Below are positions 28,079-39,285 of a DNA stretch of 50,736 nt, piece after piece. Below the pieces are notes generated by a model, which worked only from the letters and a program-made list of their open reading frames with translations, made no database searches and was not told the origin of the DNA. The DNA comes from Paulinella micropora (lineage: Eukaryota > Cercozoa > Imbricatea > Euglyphida > Paulinellidae). Location of the stretch: NCBI GenBank assembly GCA_019918135.1, contig WBZZ01007021.1:1-50736 (forward strand), written 5' to 3'. The translations under genes were made by a program, and so were the position numbers. Position 1 is the stretch's first letter. The number at the start of each line of letters is the position of its first letter.

Positions 28079-29276
28079 GTTTCACCTCGCACCTGAATAT
28101 AAAAGCACACGGGAAAGAAAAGGGGCAGGGATGAGGGAGAGGCACAACCCTGTGCTTAGCCTTCCCCCCCGTTTGAGAACTTGGACAGGAATGGGGAAGG
28201 GGGGGGGGGCTTAGTGGAGGCGTTTCATGTATTTTTTAAAAAAAGAGAATTTTGTAGCTGCTGCGCCCTTCCCCTCCCCTCTGTCCTTTGAGCCCCCGGG
28301 CTCAGGGGGCTCAAGCGAAGGGAAGAAGAAAAAGGGAGTGGGGGGGGGGGGGGCGCCCTCCCCCCCCCCCCCCCCCAACCCCTCTCCCTCTCGCGTCCCT
28401 TCTCTCCCCCTTGCTCCCGAAAGAGGGGGGGGGCGCCCCCCCCTTTTTTTTTCTTTTCTTCCCCATGAGCCCCCTGAGCCCGGGGGGCTCAAAGAACAGG
28501 GGAAGGGGGCGCCCTTCTCTCCCACTCCCCGTTCTTTCCCCCCCTCCCCTCCCCGTTTTCTACCCCGTCGTCCCGTTCTCTTCTTGCTCCCTCTTTGCCC
28601 CGAGGAAGGAGAGGGGGAAGGGGGGGGGGACGGTCGAATAAAGACTATCCGTGCCCTTTGCCCGCCCTCTCCCTCTTTCCCTTCCCCTTTCTCTCCCTCG
28701 CTCCCGCTTCTCTCCCCCCTCCTCCTTCACTTCCCCCTCCCCCTTCTCTCCCCGCGGAAAGAGGCCGGAGCGGCTCGTTCAGTTAGCGCTAAATTGTGCT
28801 GCTTTGCATGGTGCGCATGATAAGGCCGGAAAAGGCAGGGCTTCCGAGTTTTTCCTGCAGAAATGTCTTTTTTAGCCACATCACTTCTAAAATTTCAATC
28901 TGATCTATAGAAAAGAATTGTTGTACTTTTAATAAAACTGACAAGTCAAGCTAGAGTGTTTGGGCGCGGGGGGGACGTCGCGCCCGAGCCAGAAGCCGGC
29001 ATTTGTTCTGTTTGGGCTTCTGCCAAGCGCCCGGTAAGAAAGAGGTATCACACCCCGCGATAGAGTGCGAAAAAGAATACGCTGAATTAGAGCTCGGCGA
29101 TCTTACACTTAACACTGAGAACCAAGAGAGGGAGAGGGAGGAGGCAGGGAGGGGGGGAAAGGCCGGAGAGGGGCTAGGGGAGGGAGGCGTCTCCCTCTTC
29201 CCCTTGCTCCTCGTCTGTTCTCCCCTTGGGGTCTTCTTCATTTTTTAGATATTCCTTGGGTGCCAAAAAACAAAAT
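28079..29276. repeat. Intergenic repeats with R4 copy 5
   Basis: No gene seen. It holds the coiled-coil upstream block, the GGCTTAGTGGAGGCG word, R4 copy 5 (28262-28515), pyrimidine-rich tracts to 28760, a block (AGGCCGGA.AAGGCAGGGCTTCCGA onward) that recurs at 31330-31400, and the promoter-side sequence of the spliced gene that follows. Confidence 0.6.
28262..28515. repeat. Two-hairpin foldback repeat R4, copy 5
   Basis: Same design as the 25.5-kb copy: two GAGCCCC..GGGGCTC hairpins flank purine, G, C and pyrimidine blocks. It is the longest copy because its central G and C runs are expanded. Confidence 0.75.
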
Positions 29277-31388
29277 ATGCTCTTTCAAGCGTTTCTGCTG
29301 GGTTGTATTTGGACGACGCGAGCCCAACCCTGTAGCCTGGATTGCCCTGCGTAAGTAACAAAGCCCTCTTGCGTTTTCTTTTACTTTTGTGTTTGGGTAG
29401 GGTGGTTCGCAAGTGCGTCCAGGCTGGCCACTTCTGCACCGAGGATAGTTCTTCTCTTTTTGTGACGGATTTTGAGTCTGGAGAGCTGTATAACCTGCCT
29501 TGCGTCGAAAAGAGGCTTTCTTCCACGTACATTACTGCGCAATACGAAGATGTCTCTTCGTGTTTCATCTGCGACAATGGCCCGATCCCCGTAAAACGAT
29601 CTCTGCCCCTCCTAACAACCCCGTCCATTTGGAGGGTACACCTTTCCTTCTTTTGTAGGCATTGAAAGGCCACGTGAATCGCAAGTGTATCAACAACGTC
29701 TGCACGGAGACAAATCAGAGCGAGGGCGGGTTATGCTTTGGCGATTTCGATGGTTCTATTTCTCTCGCCGCCGCGGAGTGTAGCGCAGAGGTGCAGGGTA
29801 GCTATTGTAAGCCGGGGCTTGAGTGCGTCTTCAACAGCACCGCCCGAGTAGGCACCTGCAAGGCCTATAAGGGCCTCTTGCGCTCTTATTTGGGTTATCT
29901 GGAGAACTGCGAATACCAGGACGAGGCGGTATGTTCCGCCGCGCATTTTGTGTGGTGACCCCCTCCCCCCCTTTTTTTTGCTGCTGGTGCAGACGCTCGA
30001 GAATTCTCCTATAGAAAGGGCCGTGTGCTACACTGGCTTAAGATGCGATATTGGCAAGGCCCCCGGCACAGAGGCGTCTGCAGATAATAGCATGCCGGGC
30101 AAGTGCAGGGCTTTAAGTCTTTCGGGGGCGAGGTACCTTCCCGAAGGAGAATGCTGGATAGAGGACTCTGGGGAGCAGTGTCCACATGGCGAAATCTGCC
30201 GCAATGGAACCTGCGTCAAGTCCGCCTACCTCCGCGCGGCCAAGAATTGCACTAGCCATAATGACTGCGGCCACGGAGCTGTCTGCATCTGGTCGGCTTT
30301 GGCCACGCTTGGTCCCCAACCACCTCTGATGTGTGCTGTGTTGAGTTGGCAGGGATACGTGGGATATTTCCGGGCATGGCTATAATCCCAAAAGACAGGC
30401 AAGCGGCGCTGATGCTGCGCGGGGCACGTGCGGCGAGCCTTTCCAACGGTTTTGTGCCTCTTAACTTTTTTTTTGTTTCTAGGGTTTTCAGAAAAAACAG
30501 AAAAAAAAACATTGGCGTGCAGGACCCAGGGGCAATTTTGCGACAAGTATCTTTCGTGCGGAGCCGGTTTGTACTGCAACACAGAGCTACAGACTTCGGA
30601 GTGTGTGACATGACGGAAAAGATGTGCAGCCGGGGTGAAACCTGCGGCCGGGGCATGACCACTAGCTGCCCCGATGCCAACTTTGTAGCGCCCCCAGGCG
30701 CCGACCGGGTTTGCCGCGAGGACGAAACGAAAGAGAAAGAAGATCGACGGAGGTATCTCTGGAACACCATCGTGAAAGACATGTATGCGTGCTTTCACGC
30801 CAGCAAAGTGCCTTATGGCGTCGATCTCTACGATCTTATGTTTTTCAAATCATATCGCAATTCCCAATGTCGCCAGGACCTGGGCAGCGCTCAGGGCGAT
30901 TTGTTCTGGTTCTATCGCGATGGACTGACGGGTAAGCCCCTGCGCCCTCCCCCATTTTTTTTTTGGTTTGTTGTTTTCTTTTTGGCTCACGCCGCTCGGA
31001 AAGGGGCGGCGGGGGAGGGTTTTGGAGCAAACCAAACTTCTGTGCACTTGTGGGCGTAGCGGCCCCTGTATGCGGCGCGGCGGAGGCTTATGGCGGCTCT
31101 GAGCTGCTGGCTTTGCAACCCAGCGGTGCCGCCAGGCTAGCACCAGTCGTTTGGGTCCTCCCCCCTTATTTCCTACAAGCCTAGCCCTCCCCCCCCCCCT
31201 CCCCCCCCAAAAAAGAGAACTCGTAACATGTTTTTTTTAGGGTGTGCAGTCCTTGCTGCTTCTGTCGTCTCTGGCGGCTATCTTCTGGGGGCGAAGTTAA
31301 GCCCCCCCCTCTCCCCTCGAGCCCCGCGGAAAGAGGCCGGAAAAGACAGTGCTTCCGAATTTTTCCTGCAGAAATGTCTTTTTTAGCC
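29277..31388 (+). CDS. Spliced Cys-rich type I membrane protein
   Basis: No single frame works, but joining GT..AG exons gives one protein. Well-supported exons are 29277-29350, 29401-29590, 29659-29928 and one starting at 29993. Donors are GTAAGT, GTAAAA and GTATGT; acceptors follow pyrimidine-rich tracts. The frame is kept across the first three introns. A later exon starts at 30483 after a TTTTTTTTTGTTTCTAG acceptor and ends at a GTAAGC donor (30932); the last acceptor is at 31240. The end of exon 4 is not clear, and a frame change near 30605 at a GTGTGT word is unexplained. The start MLFQAFLLGCIWTTRA is a signal peptide. The ectodomain has dozens of Cys in spaced pairs and N-glycosylation sequons. 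Two readings of the last exon both give a hydrophobic tail that would anchor it. A virion or surface protein is likely; no family recognised. Confidence 0.7.
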
Positions 31389-31616
31389 ATATCACTTCCA
31401 AAATTCGACCATATCACACTCCGCGATAGAGTGCAAAAAAAAGATAAAATTTTTAATTAAAAGCTCGCCAAAGTCTTACACTTGGCACGGACAGGAATGA
31501 GGAAGGGGGCTTAGTGGAGGCGCTCCCTCCAAAGAGGAGGGGTCGGGGCTCCTCTACTCACCTGTTGCATTGCTTCCTTCGCTTTGGTTTGTAAAGAAGA
31601 CAAAGATTTGAGAAAA

Positions 31617-33606
31617 ATGTCTCACAGAATTTTCGATCTCCCGGAAGAAATTTACGATCAGGTAACAACCTCGTACCTCACACCAGAAGCCGAGGCGTTG
31701 CTTTATGCAACGAACCCCAACTACCCGGCAAGACAGCTAGGCGACCAAAGGGGGCTGAGTTGATGGCTGGCATGCTGCTTCACTTTTATAAATACAGAAA
31801 ATTATCATCATCATCCCTAGACGATAACCAGGCAGAACTTGTCCGTCAGATTGCGAAGGACAGCAAAATACGTCTAACCCCTCTGCCTGTCCCCGAACCT
31901 TGCAGCAGGACAAAACGCGATTATTGGACCGCTGTAGAATCGGCGGTTTCTTACGTGTTGCGCACGAGGTACAAGGAAGAAGCCTCAGCTAAGTCGGAGC
32001 TAAGAAGTCTAGCTCTGTCCGGGGACGACGCGTCCAACCAGAACAATCACACGATTCTCACCGAGGAGAATGGCTACTACTCGATGATTATCCAAGCATA
32101 AAGCACCTGTGCTTGCACAACCTAAAGCTTTGGCTAGAGAAAAGGGAAGTGCTATACATAAGTAAATGCCTCTGTGTGGAACTTTGCTTGGTGCACCTCA
32201 GGCTCAGGCTGTCGGAGCAGAACGCTATCGTGTTGTCCAAGTGCGAGAATCTCAAACGGTTCGTTTTCAGCCAGCACCCGAACGACGAAAAGGCTGCGGT
32301 CTCGGACGGCTTTGCACTGGAGGTGGAAAAATGCCGGAACCTGCGAAGGGTCGAAGCAAGCGGCGCTACCCAGCCCCGTGTTAACCCAACGCTACGAGTC
32401 CCTACCCTGCGGCTCGTAGAATCGGGCAAGCGTGGCAAGGACTTGGATATCTACGCCGTTGGTGCCTGGCATGTATCCGTCAGTTCTTGTAATGCCAGGG
32501 TCCTCAGCCTCTATCGTTTAACAGACAGGGCGCCTTTGACCTACGTTGGTCTGAAGGTAATATACTGCTCTGGCCTAGAACAAGTCAACCTACCCTCCAA
32601 CTTGAATCTCGCGCAGGAGGGTACATTGGAATTCAACTGTTGCGACAAACTAGCCCAAATCAAGTTACCGGACCAACTGCAGTGCCAAGAGGCGAACTTC
32701 CGTTTCTATGAACTACATGAACTCCGCGAACTCATTCTCCCCGCAAGCGTTGGGCCAGTAGATAACCTCGGTGGTTCCGCGTCCGGGAGTACTAGCTGTC
32801 TTACACTCAAGATCGAATCCTGCCCTCGACTCCAACGCATTCGCACGCCCCGCCCAGCTGAGGCACAAGTCAAGAAGCGACGACAACCCACTCTTACAGA
32901 GATCACGGTTTCTCGGTTTTTACGCTCTAATGAAGAGATAGAGGGGGCGGCGGACCTAGAGATCGTAGCCGCGGAGGACAGCCTGGCTATTGAGCTAGAT
33001 AATAGTGACATCAAAACCCTTTTGCTCTGTCCAGACCAAAGGAAAATGAAGGACCTTACCCTAGACATCATGAGATGTCACCTGCTAGAACAGGTTAACT
33101 TGTCGAACAACCCCAGCCCAAAAAAGTTTTATGCTTTTGTTTGGCAATGTAGAAAGGTGAAGAATTTTATTCTACCCCAGCTCCTGTGCAATGAGGCAGC
33201 ACTGATATTGAGGAGTTTAGATGATCTTCGAAGCCTTTGTTTCGAGAGCACCAAGTGGCAGGTGTCCAGTTTGCTACAGCTACAAATATGCATGTGTGAC
33301 AAGCTCGAGACTATTCACCTACCTAAAAACATACGGTGCCAGAAAGCAGGGTTTCTCTTCGAAGACCTGTCGCTTTTGCAAGATTTCTCCATGCCCGAAG
33401 GCTGGGATATTATCGAAGAGCTCGTGGTGGTTTTCGCACGGTGCCCCGGTTTACAGAGCTTTACTGTACCGTCCGGCTTCAAGTGTCGCAGGAAGTTCAC
33501 CCTGGATTTTTCGCAGTGCACTAACATGCCTGAACTTAACCTGCCCAAACCTTCAACAAATGGAGCAAAAGATTGGTTGTGCTTTGGCCAAAGAAAAGAC
33601 CTGTAG
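31617..33606 (+). CDS. F-box/leucine-rich-repeat-like protein, frameshifted
   Basis: The ATG at 31617 opens with an F-box-like segment (IFDLPEEIYDQV). The frame changes near a G run at 31750-31754 and again near 32060-32070, after which a 500-codon frame runs to TAG at 33606. The long part is made of irregular leucine-rich repeats in which a Cys-x-x-L motif recurs (CENLKRF, CSGLEQVNLP, CDKLAQIKLP, CPRLQRI, CDKLETIHLP). F-box proteins recruit targets to a ubiquitin ligase, and LRRs commonly bind the target, so a host-protein degradation role is a reasonable inference. Large DNA viruses often carry such genes. The F-box is short, and the first frame might be an unrelated small ORF. Confidence 0.6.
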
Positions 33607-33652
33607 TGACTGGCAAAAAAGCTGTAAATCCACTTTACACACGTAATTTTTA

Positions 33653-35275
33653 TTAAAAGTTTTTGACATACTTGGCGAGTATTCCCCACAAGAGCACCCA
33701 CGCTGGCCAGCTGTTTGCGCAGGCGGAGCGCGCAGCCGCTGAGGCTGCAGGTTCGACGGCTGCAGGGGGCTCGGTGGTGCCGCCCCAATTTGTACTCGTC
33801 CCCCAAGGGGCTCGGGTTGTCGAAGGCTTGTTCTGGCAACCCTCAAAAACGAGGTACCCCTGAGCCCGCGCGGGCCTGCTGAAGCCCTGCAGCGGCTCCT
33901 CACATTCCTCTAGCTCGAAGGGCTCGCTTATTTCTATGCGCGCAATCCCCCGTGCCTTGGTAGGGCTCCGGGCCGACAGAAAATTGCACGTGCAGGTAAG
34001 CAACGCGGGTATTGTTGGCCCCGCTCTTGCAAGGCCGGGCCCAGCGGTGGCGCAGCACCACCACGTGCTTGCTACTATTGACGAAATACTGATTGCTCTG
34101 ATTGAAGCGATCCCAAGAGGTTTCGTTAAGGGCTTCCATCACGTGCTCGTAGGGTGTGTCCAGCCCGTCGGCGCACACGCCCCCACGCGCCTCCATTTCG
34201 ACGCGATAATTGGGATAGATGCAGGACATTGTCATATAGAAACTACAACCTGCGGAGACCTGGATGCGTGTTTCCACCGCCTGCCCCCCACGCAGCTCGA
34301 GCGCCAGGTAGCCGTAAACAGCCCCTATTTCAGACACGACGTGGCGCCCGTCGAAAACCCCTGAAAACGGGCCCCTTGCTAGACAGAAGCATTGGGAAAA
34401 ACTACAATTACTGGGCGGCGGCGTGTCTCTCGCACCCAGGCAAACGGGCTCTGTGCCTAGCAGGCACTTGGAGGGGACGCACCCTACTTCCTGCTCCCAG
34501 TTTGATGATGACGATGAGGATGAAGACGAGCTGCTGTCTTCTTCCGCAAGCTGCGCTGCCCAACGGTCGACAACGCAGCTTTCGTACACCTGTCCTCGGG
34601 CGCGGCTCGATATGGCAAAATTCGCAAAAGGCGCTGCGCACGCCGCGCCGCTGCAGCCGCAGCCGCTGGGCTCTGTGTACAACGGAAAATGTTGACTAAA
34701 GCTGATGCGCGTGCCCAGACAGCCAAAGTAGCACGCGATGGTCAGGAACGTGCTGGAGCCGTCGCTACCCGAGCCGGCGCAGGGCACGGCCCAATGATGA
34801 CGCAGGACTACATCGTGCGCAGCGTAGAAATCGTACTCGCACCAATCGCTGTCGCCACAGTTCCGGCTAGAAGAGCTGTTGATTGCTTGCTGCACGTTCT
34901 CGGTAGGTGTGTCCAGGTTGTTCGCACACAAACCCACGCGTGCCCCTAGTCTTCGAGAATATGTATCCACACTTTCTATCCGAGGCGACATAATTATTAA
35001 TACCTCGGAACCACTCGGGATTTCGATACGCGTTTCCGCGCCCTGTCCGGGCCTCAGCTCCAGGGCCACGCTATACATCCAAGAGTCTAAATTTTCGAAC
35101 GAAATAAACTCCGTGCTCTCAACCACACAAACGCAGCCCGACTCTCGACAGTTCTTGATGGAGGTATTGTAAAAGAGACAACGCGATCTCGTTCCGGCGG
35201 GGCAGCGAAAATCACGACAGGCATAGGCCCCAAATGCCCTTAGCCCTACTAGTAGCAACAGCAGCAAGCCCCGCA
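33653..35275 (-). CDS. Secreted/membrane glycoprotein with two repeats
   Basis: The ATG at 35275 is the first after an in-frame TTG at 35309. It is followed by a classic signal peptide (MRGLLLLLLVGLRAFGAYA). Two homologous domains of about 200 residues follow: each has ALELR.GQ..ETRI, then G.CA..LDTP.E.V..A, then VVLRH.WA.PC. A Ser run of 11 lies between them. Several N-x-S/T sites and many Cys indicate an extracellular glycoprotein. The open frame stops near 33900, but a neighbouring frame carries on (PFELEECEEPLQGF) to 33653 and ends in a hydrophobic segment (WPAWVLLWGILAKYV), the likely anchor. The frames join at a run of five G/C near 33950. It is convergent with the F-box gene. No family recognised. 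Confidence 0.65.
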
Positions 35276-35672
35276 TCCAAATCTGCCAGGGCTTCAAGCT
35301 CAAGACCAAAAAAGTCTAAGATTCCGGTCCAAGTCTTATTTAAGATACAACTTGGGCAGGGGATGGGGAAAGGGGAAGGGAGGCGTCCCCCCCCCCCCCC
35401 CCCACATCCTCCTTTTTTTGTTGGTCTGTAAAAAAGACAAAGATTCGTGTACATTCTTAGCGCGCCCCTACCGCCTTTCGCTCCCGATTCTCAGACGGGG
35501 TACTAAAACAATTCATGCTTCCTCCTCCTCCCCTGCCTCTTCCCTCTCCTTCTCTTAGTTTTCAGTATCAAGTGTAAAAGGGAGGGGAGAGGGAGGGGAG
35601 GGGTATGCTTTGGTGGCAAGCATTAATTAAAAAATACAGAGAAAAATTACCGGCAAGGGAAAAAGTTTGCGT
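35276..35672. other. Divergent intergenic region
   Basis: It separates the glycoprotein (minus) from the zinc-finger gene (plus). It holds a G run and C run near 35365-35405 and a fragment of the TTCTTAGCGCGCCCCTACC and GACGGGGTACTAAAACAATTC repeat blocks common in 1-4600. Promoters of both genes are expected here, but I see no clear TATA element. Confidence 0.45.
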
Positions 35673-37912
35673 ATGTCGAGCGGCGACAGCACGGCCAATG
35701 ATCTTTTAGCCCGTTGGAAATTCAAAAAGGGAGAGCTTAGCAACGGGCTAAACTATCTGTCTACAAAAATAGAGAAAAATTGGGAGAGCCCTGCCCACAT
35801 TACGGCATGGAATCCGGCCCCACAAGAGAAGATCTTGCTGGGGGGCAGGATTTGGCCGAACTTGTACGTCGGGTCTGGGCTCGGATCGAGATAGGGCTGG
35901 TGTCTACGACGACGGAGGGGCTTGCAGGCTCGCCCAGTCTGAAGCTGCAGGCCCAGATCTTTTGCATCCTTTGGTATATAAAAAAGGCTCGGTCCGGCGA
36001 GACCGCCGCCCCAGCGCGCAGCCATCCTGTGTTGTTCTGGCAGCTTTACGAGATCGCACAATCGAAGCTGGAGCTGTGGCTGAGTCTAGCTACCAAGCAC
36101 GCCCTCGAGCTTGATTTTCCTGTCCTTCCTTTTCTCGAAAAATCCCCGGTACGGAGCAGCCTGGAGCTCATTAGACAATTCGTTACGTTTCAGAAGTTCT
36201 TGCACCTGAATCGCGTGCTAGCTAGAACCAAGCCCAGGTCTTCTAATCAAAGAGAGCTCGAAATACAAGAGGGACAAAAGTATGCCGAGTGTCTTGTGAG
36301 GGACAGTCCGTACCTGCTACCGGCGCTGGCGCTATTCAGCTACGTTATTCCGGACTTTGGTTGGTGGGCCACGTGCTGCCTCTTCAATGCCGAAGTGAAC
36401 CAGAACCTGGACAGGACAATGCTGGAATTTCCTTTCGCCCGCACGCCCATTGCGCGGCTGTTGCGTGTCCACTGGGAAAACAAGCAGCTGCAGCTGAGCT
36501 GGCTCGCGAGCGCTATCGAAGCGTTTGCTAATCTAGAGTCCCTCACGGGGTTGAAGGTATGGTGCACAAAGAAGCCGCGGAACAGCACAAAGGAATGGCC
36601 CCCGACTGAACGCGGTTGGCTGTCGGTGCGGGTTGCTCAGGAAGCTCTGTGGCAAAAGTCGTCTCAAAGCTGCGCTTTTTACGAGGAATTCTTGCAAGAG
36701 CCGCTGAACCCCCAGCAAAGCTTGGACCTGCTCTACCGCTGGGCGACGTCGCCCGACGTTACGGCACCCGCCAATGAGCTGGATCGGATGTCCATGGCTA
36801 ACAGACCACCAAGAACCTCGGCCGGCCAACAACAACTCAAGAGCATCATAGAGCACGTTGTTAGAGCTAGTCCTAGCCGCCTCCTGGATGCCTGGAGCCG
36901 CACGCAGCTGCCGCCGACCCTTACGGTGCCGGTAGTAGCATTGTGGGCGGGCGTTTTTGCGTGTTTCTGGGTGGTCAAACAGCTGCAGCAGCGCGCGGGA
37001 GCGCCGAGCTCGCCCTCACTTTCTCCGCGTGTACGAATACCATCGCCTCCCCCCTTCATGCTCTTAGCCCCGCTTGACTCTCCACCGAGGTCGCCCCTGC
37101 TGTCACTGCTTAGTGATGAGGAGAAGCTAGACTCCCTTTTCGGCAAGGATGACGACCTCGGCAGAGATGATGCGCAACTCGTCAGTTCTCTGCCGAGATC
37201 TCCTTGGTTTGGTGACGACCTACCTGAAACTGAAACTGGCGTACAGGACTTCAGTCTTTTGACAGACTTTCCTCCTCCTGAAGCAGAGCCACCCGCCTCG
37301 AAAAAGGCCAAAACTAAGCGCAGCGAGCCGCAGAACAAAAACGGGCCGGCGTCTAGTCAAGGGCAGGAACGGCTCAACGTCCATTCAAAGCCGTACAAAT
37401 GTTCCAATTGTAAAAGCCAGTTTGCGCATAAGTCAAGCCTCAAGTCTCATGTGATGGCACAGCACAGCGGTGATTGTCTCTACGTGTGTAAACCGCCGGG
37501 CTGCGGAAAGTCCTTCAGTTCTGAATGGGCGCTGAAGCGGCACTTGATAGTCATGCACAAGGACTCCACAGTCGGCGGCCCGCCTCCGCCCTCGCATCCC
37601 GCCACCGTCTGCCACGTTTGCGGAGTTATGCTTAAGCATCGATCCAGCCTGCGAAATCACCTTAGGATCCACGACGAAATCAAGCCGTTTAAATGTGAGA
37701 CTTGCGGTCGCCAATTTACACAACAGGTAAACCTGCGGAATCACAGGGGGGTGCACACCGGCAAAAGAACCTTTGTCTGCCCAGAGCAGGGCTGCTCCAA
37801 AGCTTTTATCTCTTCGCAAGCCCTGCTGGAACACAAGCTGCGCAAGCATACGTCACTACCCCCCGCGCCGGCCCCGACGTTCTCTGGCCATGCCGACGGC
37901 TACACTCTCTGA
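35673..37912 (+). CDS. C2H2 zinc-finger protein with large N-terminal region
   Basis: The main frame runs from about 35846 to 37912. The ATG at 35673 opens another frame that joins it at a run of six G (35840-35845), which gives a longer and more natural N-terminus. The C-terminal 180 residues carry five C2H2 fingers in order: CSNCKSQF..H, CKPPGCGKSF..H, CHVCGVML..H, CETCGRQF..H and CPEQGCSKAF..H, with linkers close to the TGEKP type in one place (HTGKRTF). A sequence-specific DNA-binding regulator is the obvious role. Before the fingers lie an acidic Ser/Pro-rich stretch and KKAKTKR, a likely nuclear signal. A hydrophobic stretch (TVPVVALWAGVFACFWVV) near the middle is odd for a soluble factor. 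The first 350 residues are helical and unrecognised. Confidence 0.82.
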
Positions 37913-38160
37913 TGACAAAACAAAGATATTGTGCCCGGCGGGAGGTATTTCTAAGAGTTCTGGCAGGCAGCTTAGGGGGGGGGGGGGCGCTCAAATAACC
38001 TCTCTTCCCCCCCCTCTCCCCCCCCCCCCCTCTTTCCCGCAAAGTCCTTTTTAATGTAATTCCTTTGGGAGGAGGAGAAGGAAACCTCCTCTGCCAAAGA
38101 AGAGTAAGAGAGTGGGGGAAGGACGGGTTTTGTAAGCTTGAATCGCAAAAATACTTTGCA

Positions 38161-39285
38161 ATGTGCAGCAGAATCTGGACTGGCCACTCGGCACCGCATC
38201 CCCTGCCCAAGGCACGTGAGGCCAAAGAAGAAAGGCGCTTTTGCTGCCCCTGTTGCTTGAGGGAATGCCTGTGCGTAAGCCTGTCGGGTGCTGCGCTTCT
38301 GATCCGCGGCAGCTCCGAGCATGAGCGCTTTGTGACAGAAGTAGCTGCCCCTGAAATGGTTTTGCGGAACGTCTTTAGGTTATCGGTTGGCTTTGCTCTG
38401 ATGATACGCAAAGACGCCACAAGTCGAGAATTGGATTTTAATAACTGGAATCAGGCTTGGCAAATTTTCCAAAAAGCATACCCGTGTCGCTTGAGCAGAT
38501 ATGCGCATCTTGGCTGGTTGGGTCAGATGAGCAGAAAGCAAGAGAAAGCTCAGGAGTTGAAAGACAGCATGTTAATGGCGTTGGAGGCCCAGGCGCCCAG
38601 CGCTGCGCGAGCCCGCTGCGTGCATGGACGCAAGCTCTGCCCCCAAGCACCGCCCGCGGGCTACGGGAAAGTAAACCTGCCCCTTCTGTTAAGCAAAACT
38701 TACAAACTGCTCGGAAAGATTCAAGAGAAGCAGTGGGGACAGCTGGTAACCATGTGCCAGGAGGACAGTATCCACGAGCTAGAAAGAGCGCAATACGATG
38801 ATTCTTTTTTTTTAATTAATACGGACGTTTTTTATGTTAGCGGGCTTGGGCACTTACATATAAGCGAAGCCTCTGGTGCCACCCGGGATTGGGAAATGTG
38901 TCCTGCGTGGAACTGGCCCAGCAACGTGCAGGCAAGGCGGGCTGCGCTAGAGGGCGCCCGGGAGTTGTGGGTGGGCGGTTTTAGGTTTCATGTGCTAGCG
39001 CTTGCTGCCGGCGCCTCGGGGCCCGGGGCACAACCCCGCGACCTGTCCCCCGAGACCGCCGCTTGTCGTGCCTTGTTTCTGGAGCTTTGGGCGCGCTTTG
39101 CGCAGAAGCCCGGAACGTTGCAAAGACTGCAGCTAGTAAGTCCGCTCACCAAAGCGACGGAAGAGGTGGTCAAGACGCTCTTTTGTTTGTATCGCGAGCC
39201 TACGCGGACCATCTACACCCAGGCGGGCCTGACACACCATGCGCACAGCGAGGAGGACCCCCCCGGCCACGAAAAGATAGACTAG
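38161..39285 (+). CDS. Unrecognised 374-residue protein
   Basis: From the ATG at 38161 (the frame is open upstream to 38065) to TAG. Near the N-terminus is a Cys cluster (CCPCCLRECLC). The middle holds Trp/Tyr-rich segments such as WNQAWQIFQKAYPCRL, and the C-terminal half is Ala/Leu-rich. There is no signal peptide or convincing membrane helix. The frame is clean and there are few low-complexity stretches, so it is probably real. About 50 bases after the stop lies the word TTTAATAAAAGCTCGACAAAGTC, a likely polyadenylation region. No family recognised. Confidence 0.65.
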   Translation: MCSRIWTGHSAPHPLPKAREAKEERRFCCPCCLRECLCVSLSGAALLIRGSSEHERFVTEVAAPEMVLRNVFRLSVGFALMIRKDATSRELDFNNWNQAWQIFQKAYPCRLSRYAHLGWLGQMSRKQEKAQELKDSMLMALEAQAPSAARARCVHGRKLCPQAPPAGYGKVNLPLLLSKTYKLLGKIQEKQWGQLVTMCQEDSIHELERAQYDDSFFLINTDVFYVSGLGHLHISEASGATRDWEMCPAWNWPSNVQARRAALEGARELWVGGFRFHVLALAAGASGPGAQPRDLSPETAACRALFLELWARFAQKPGTLQRLQLVSPLTKATEEVVKTLFCLYREPTRTIYTQAGLTHHAHSEEDPPGHEKID

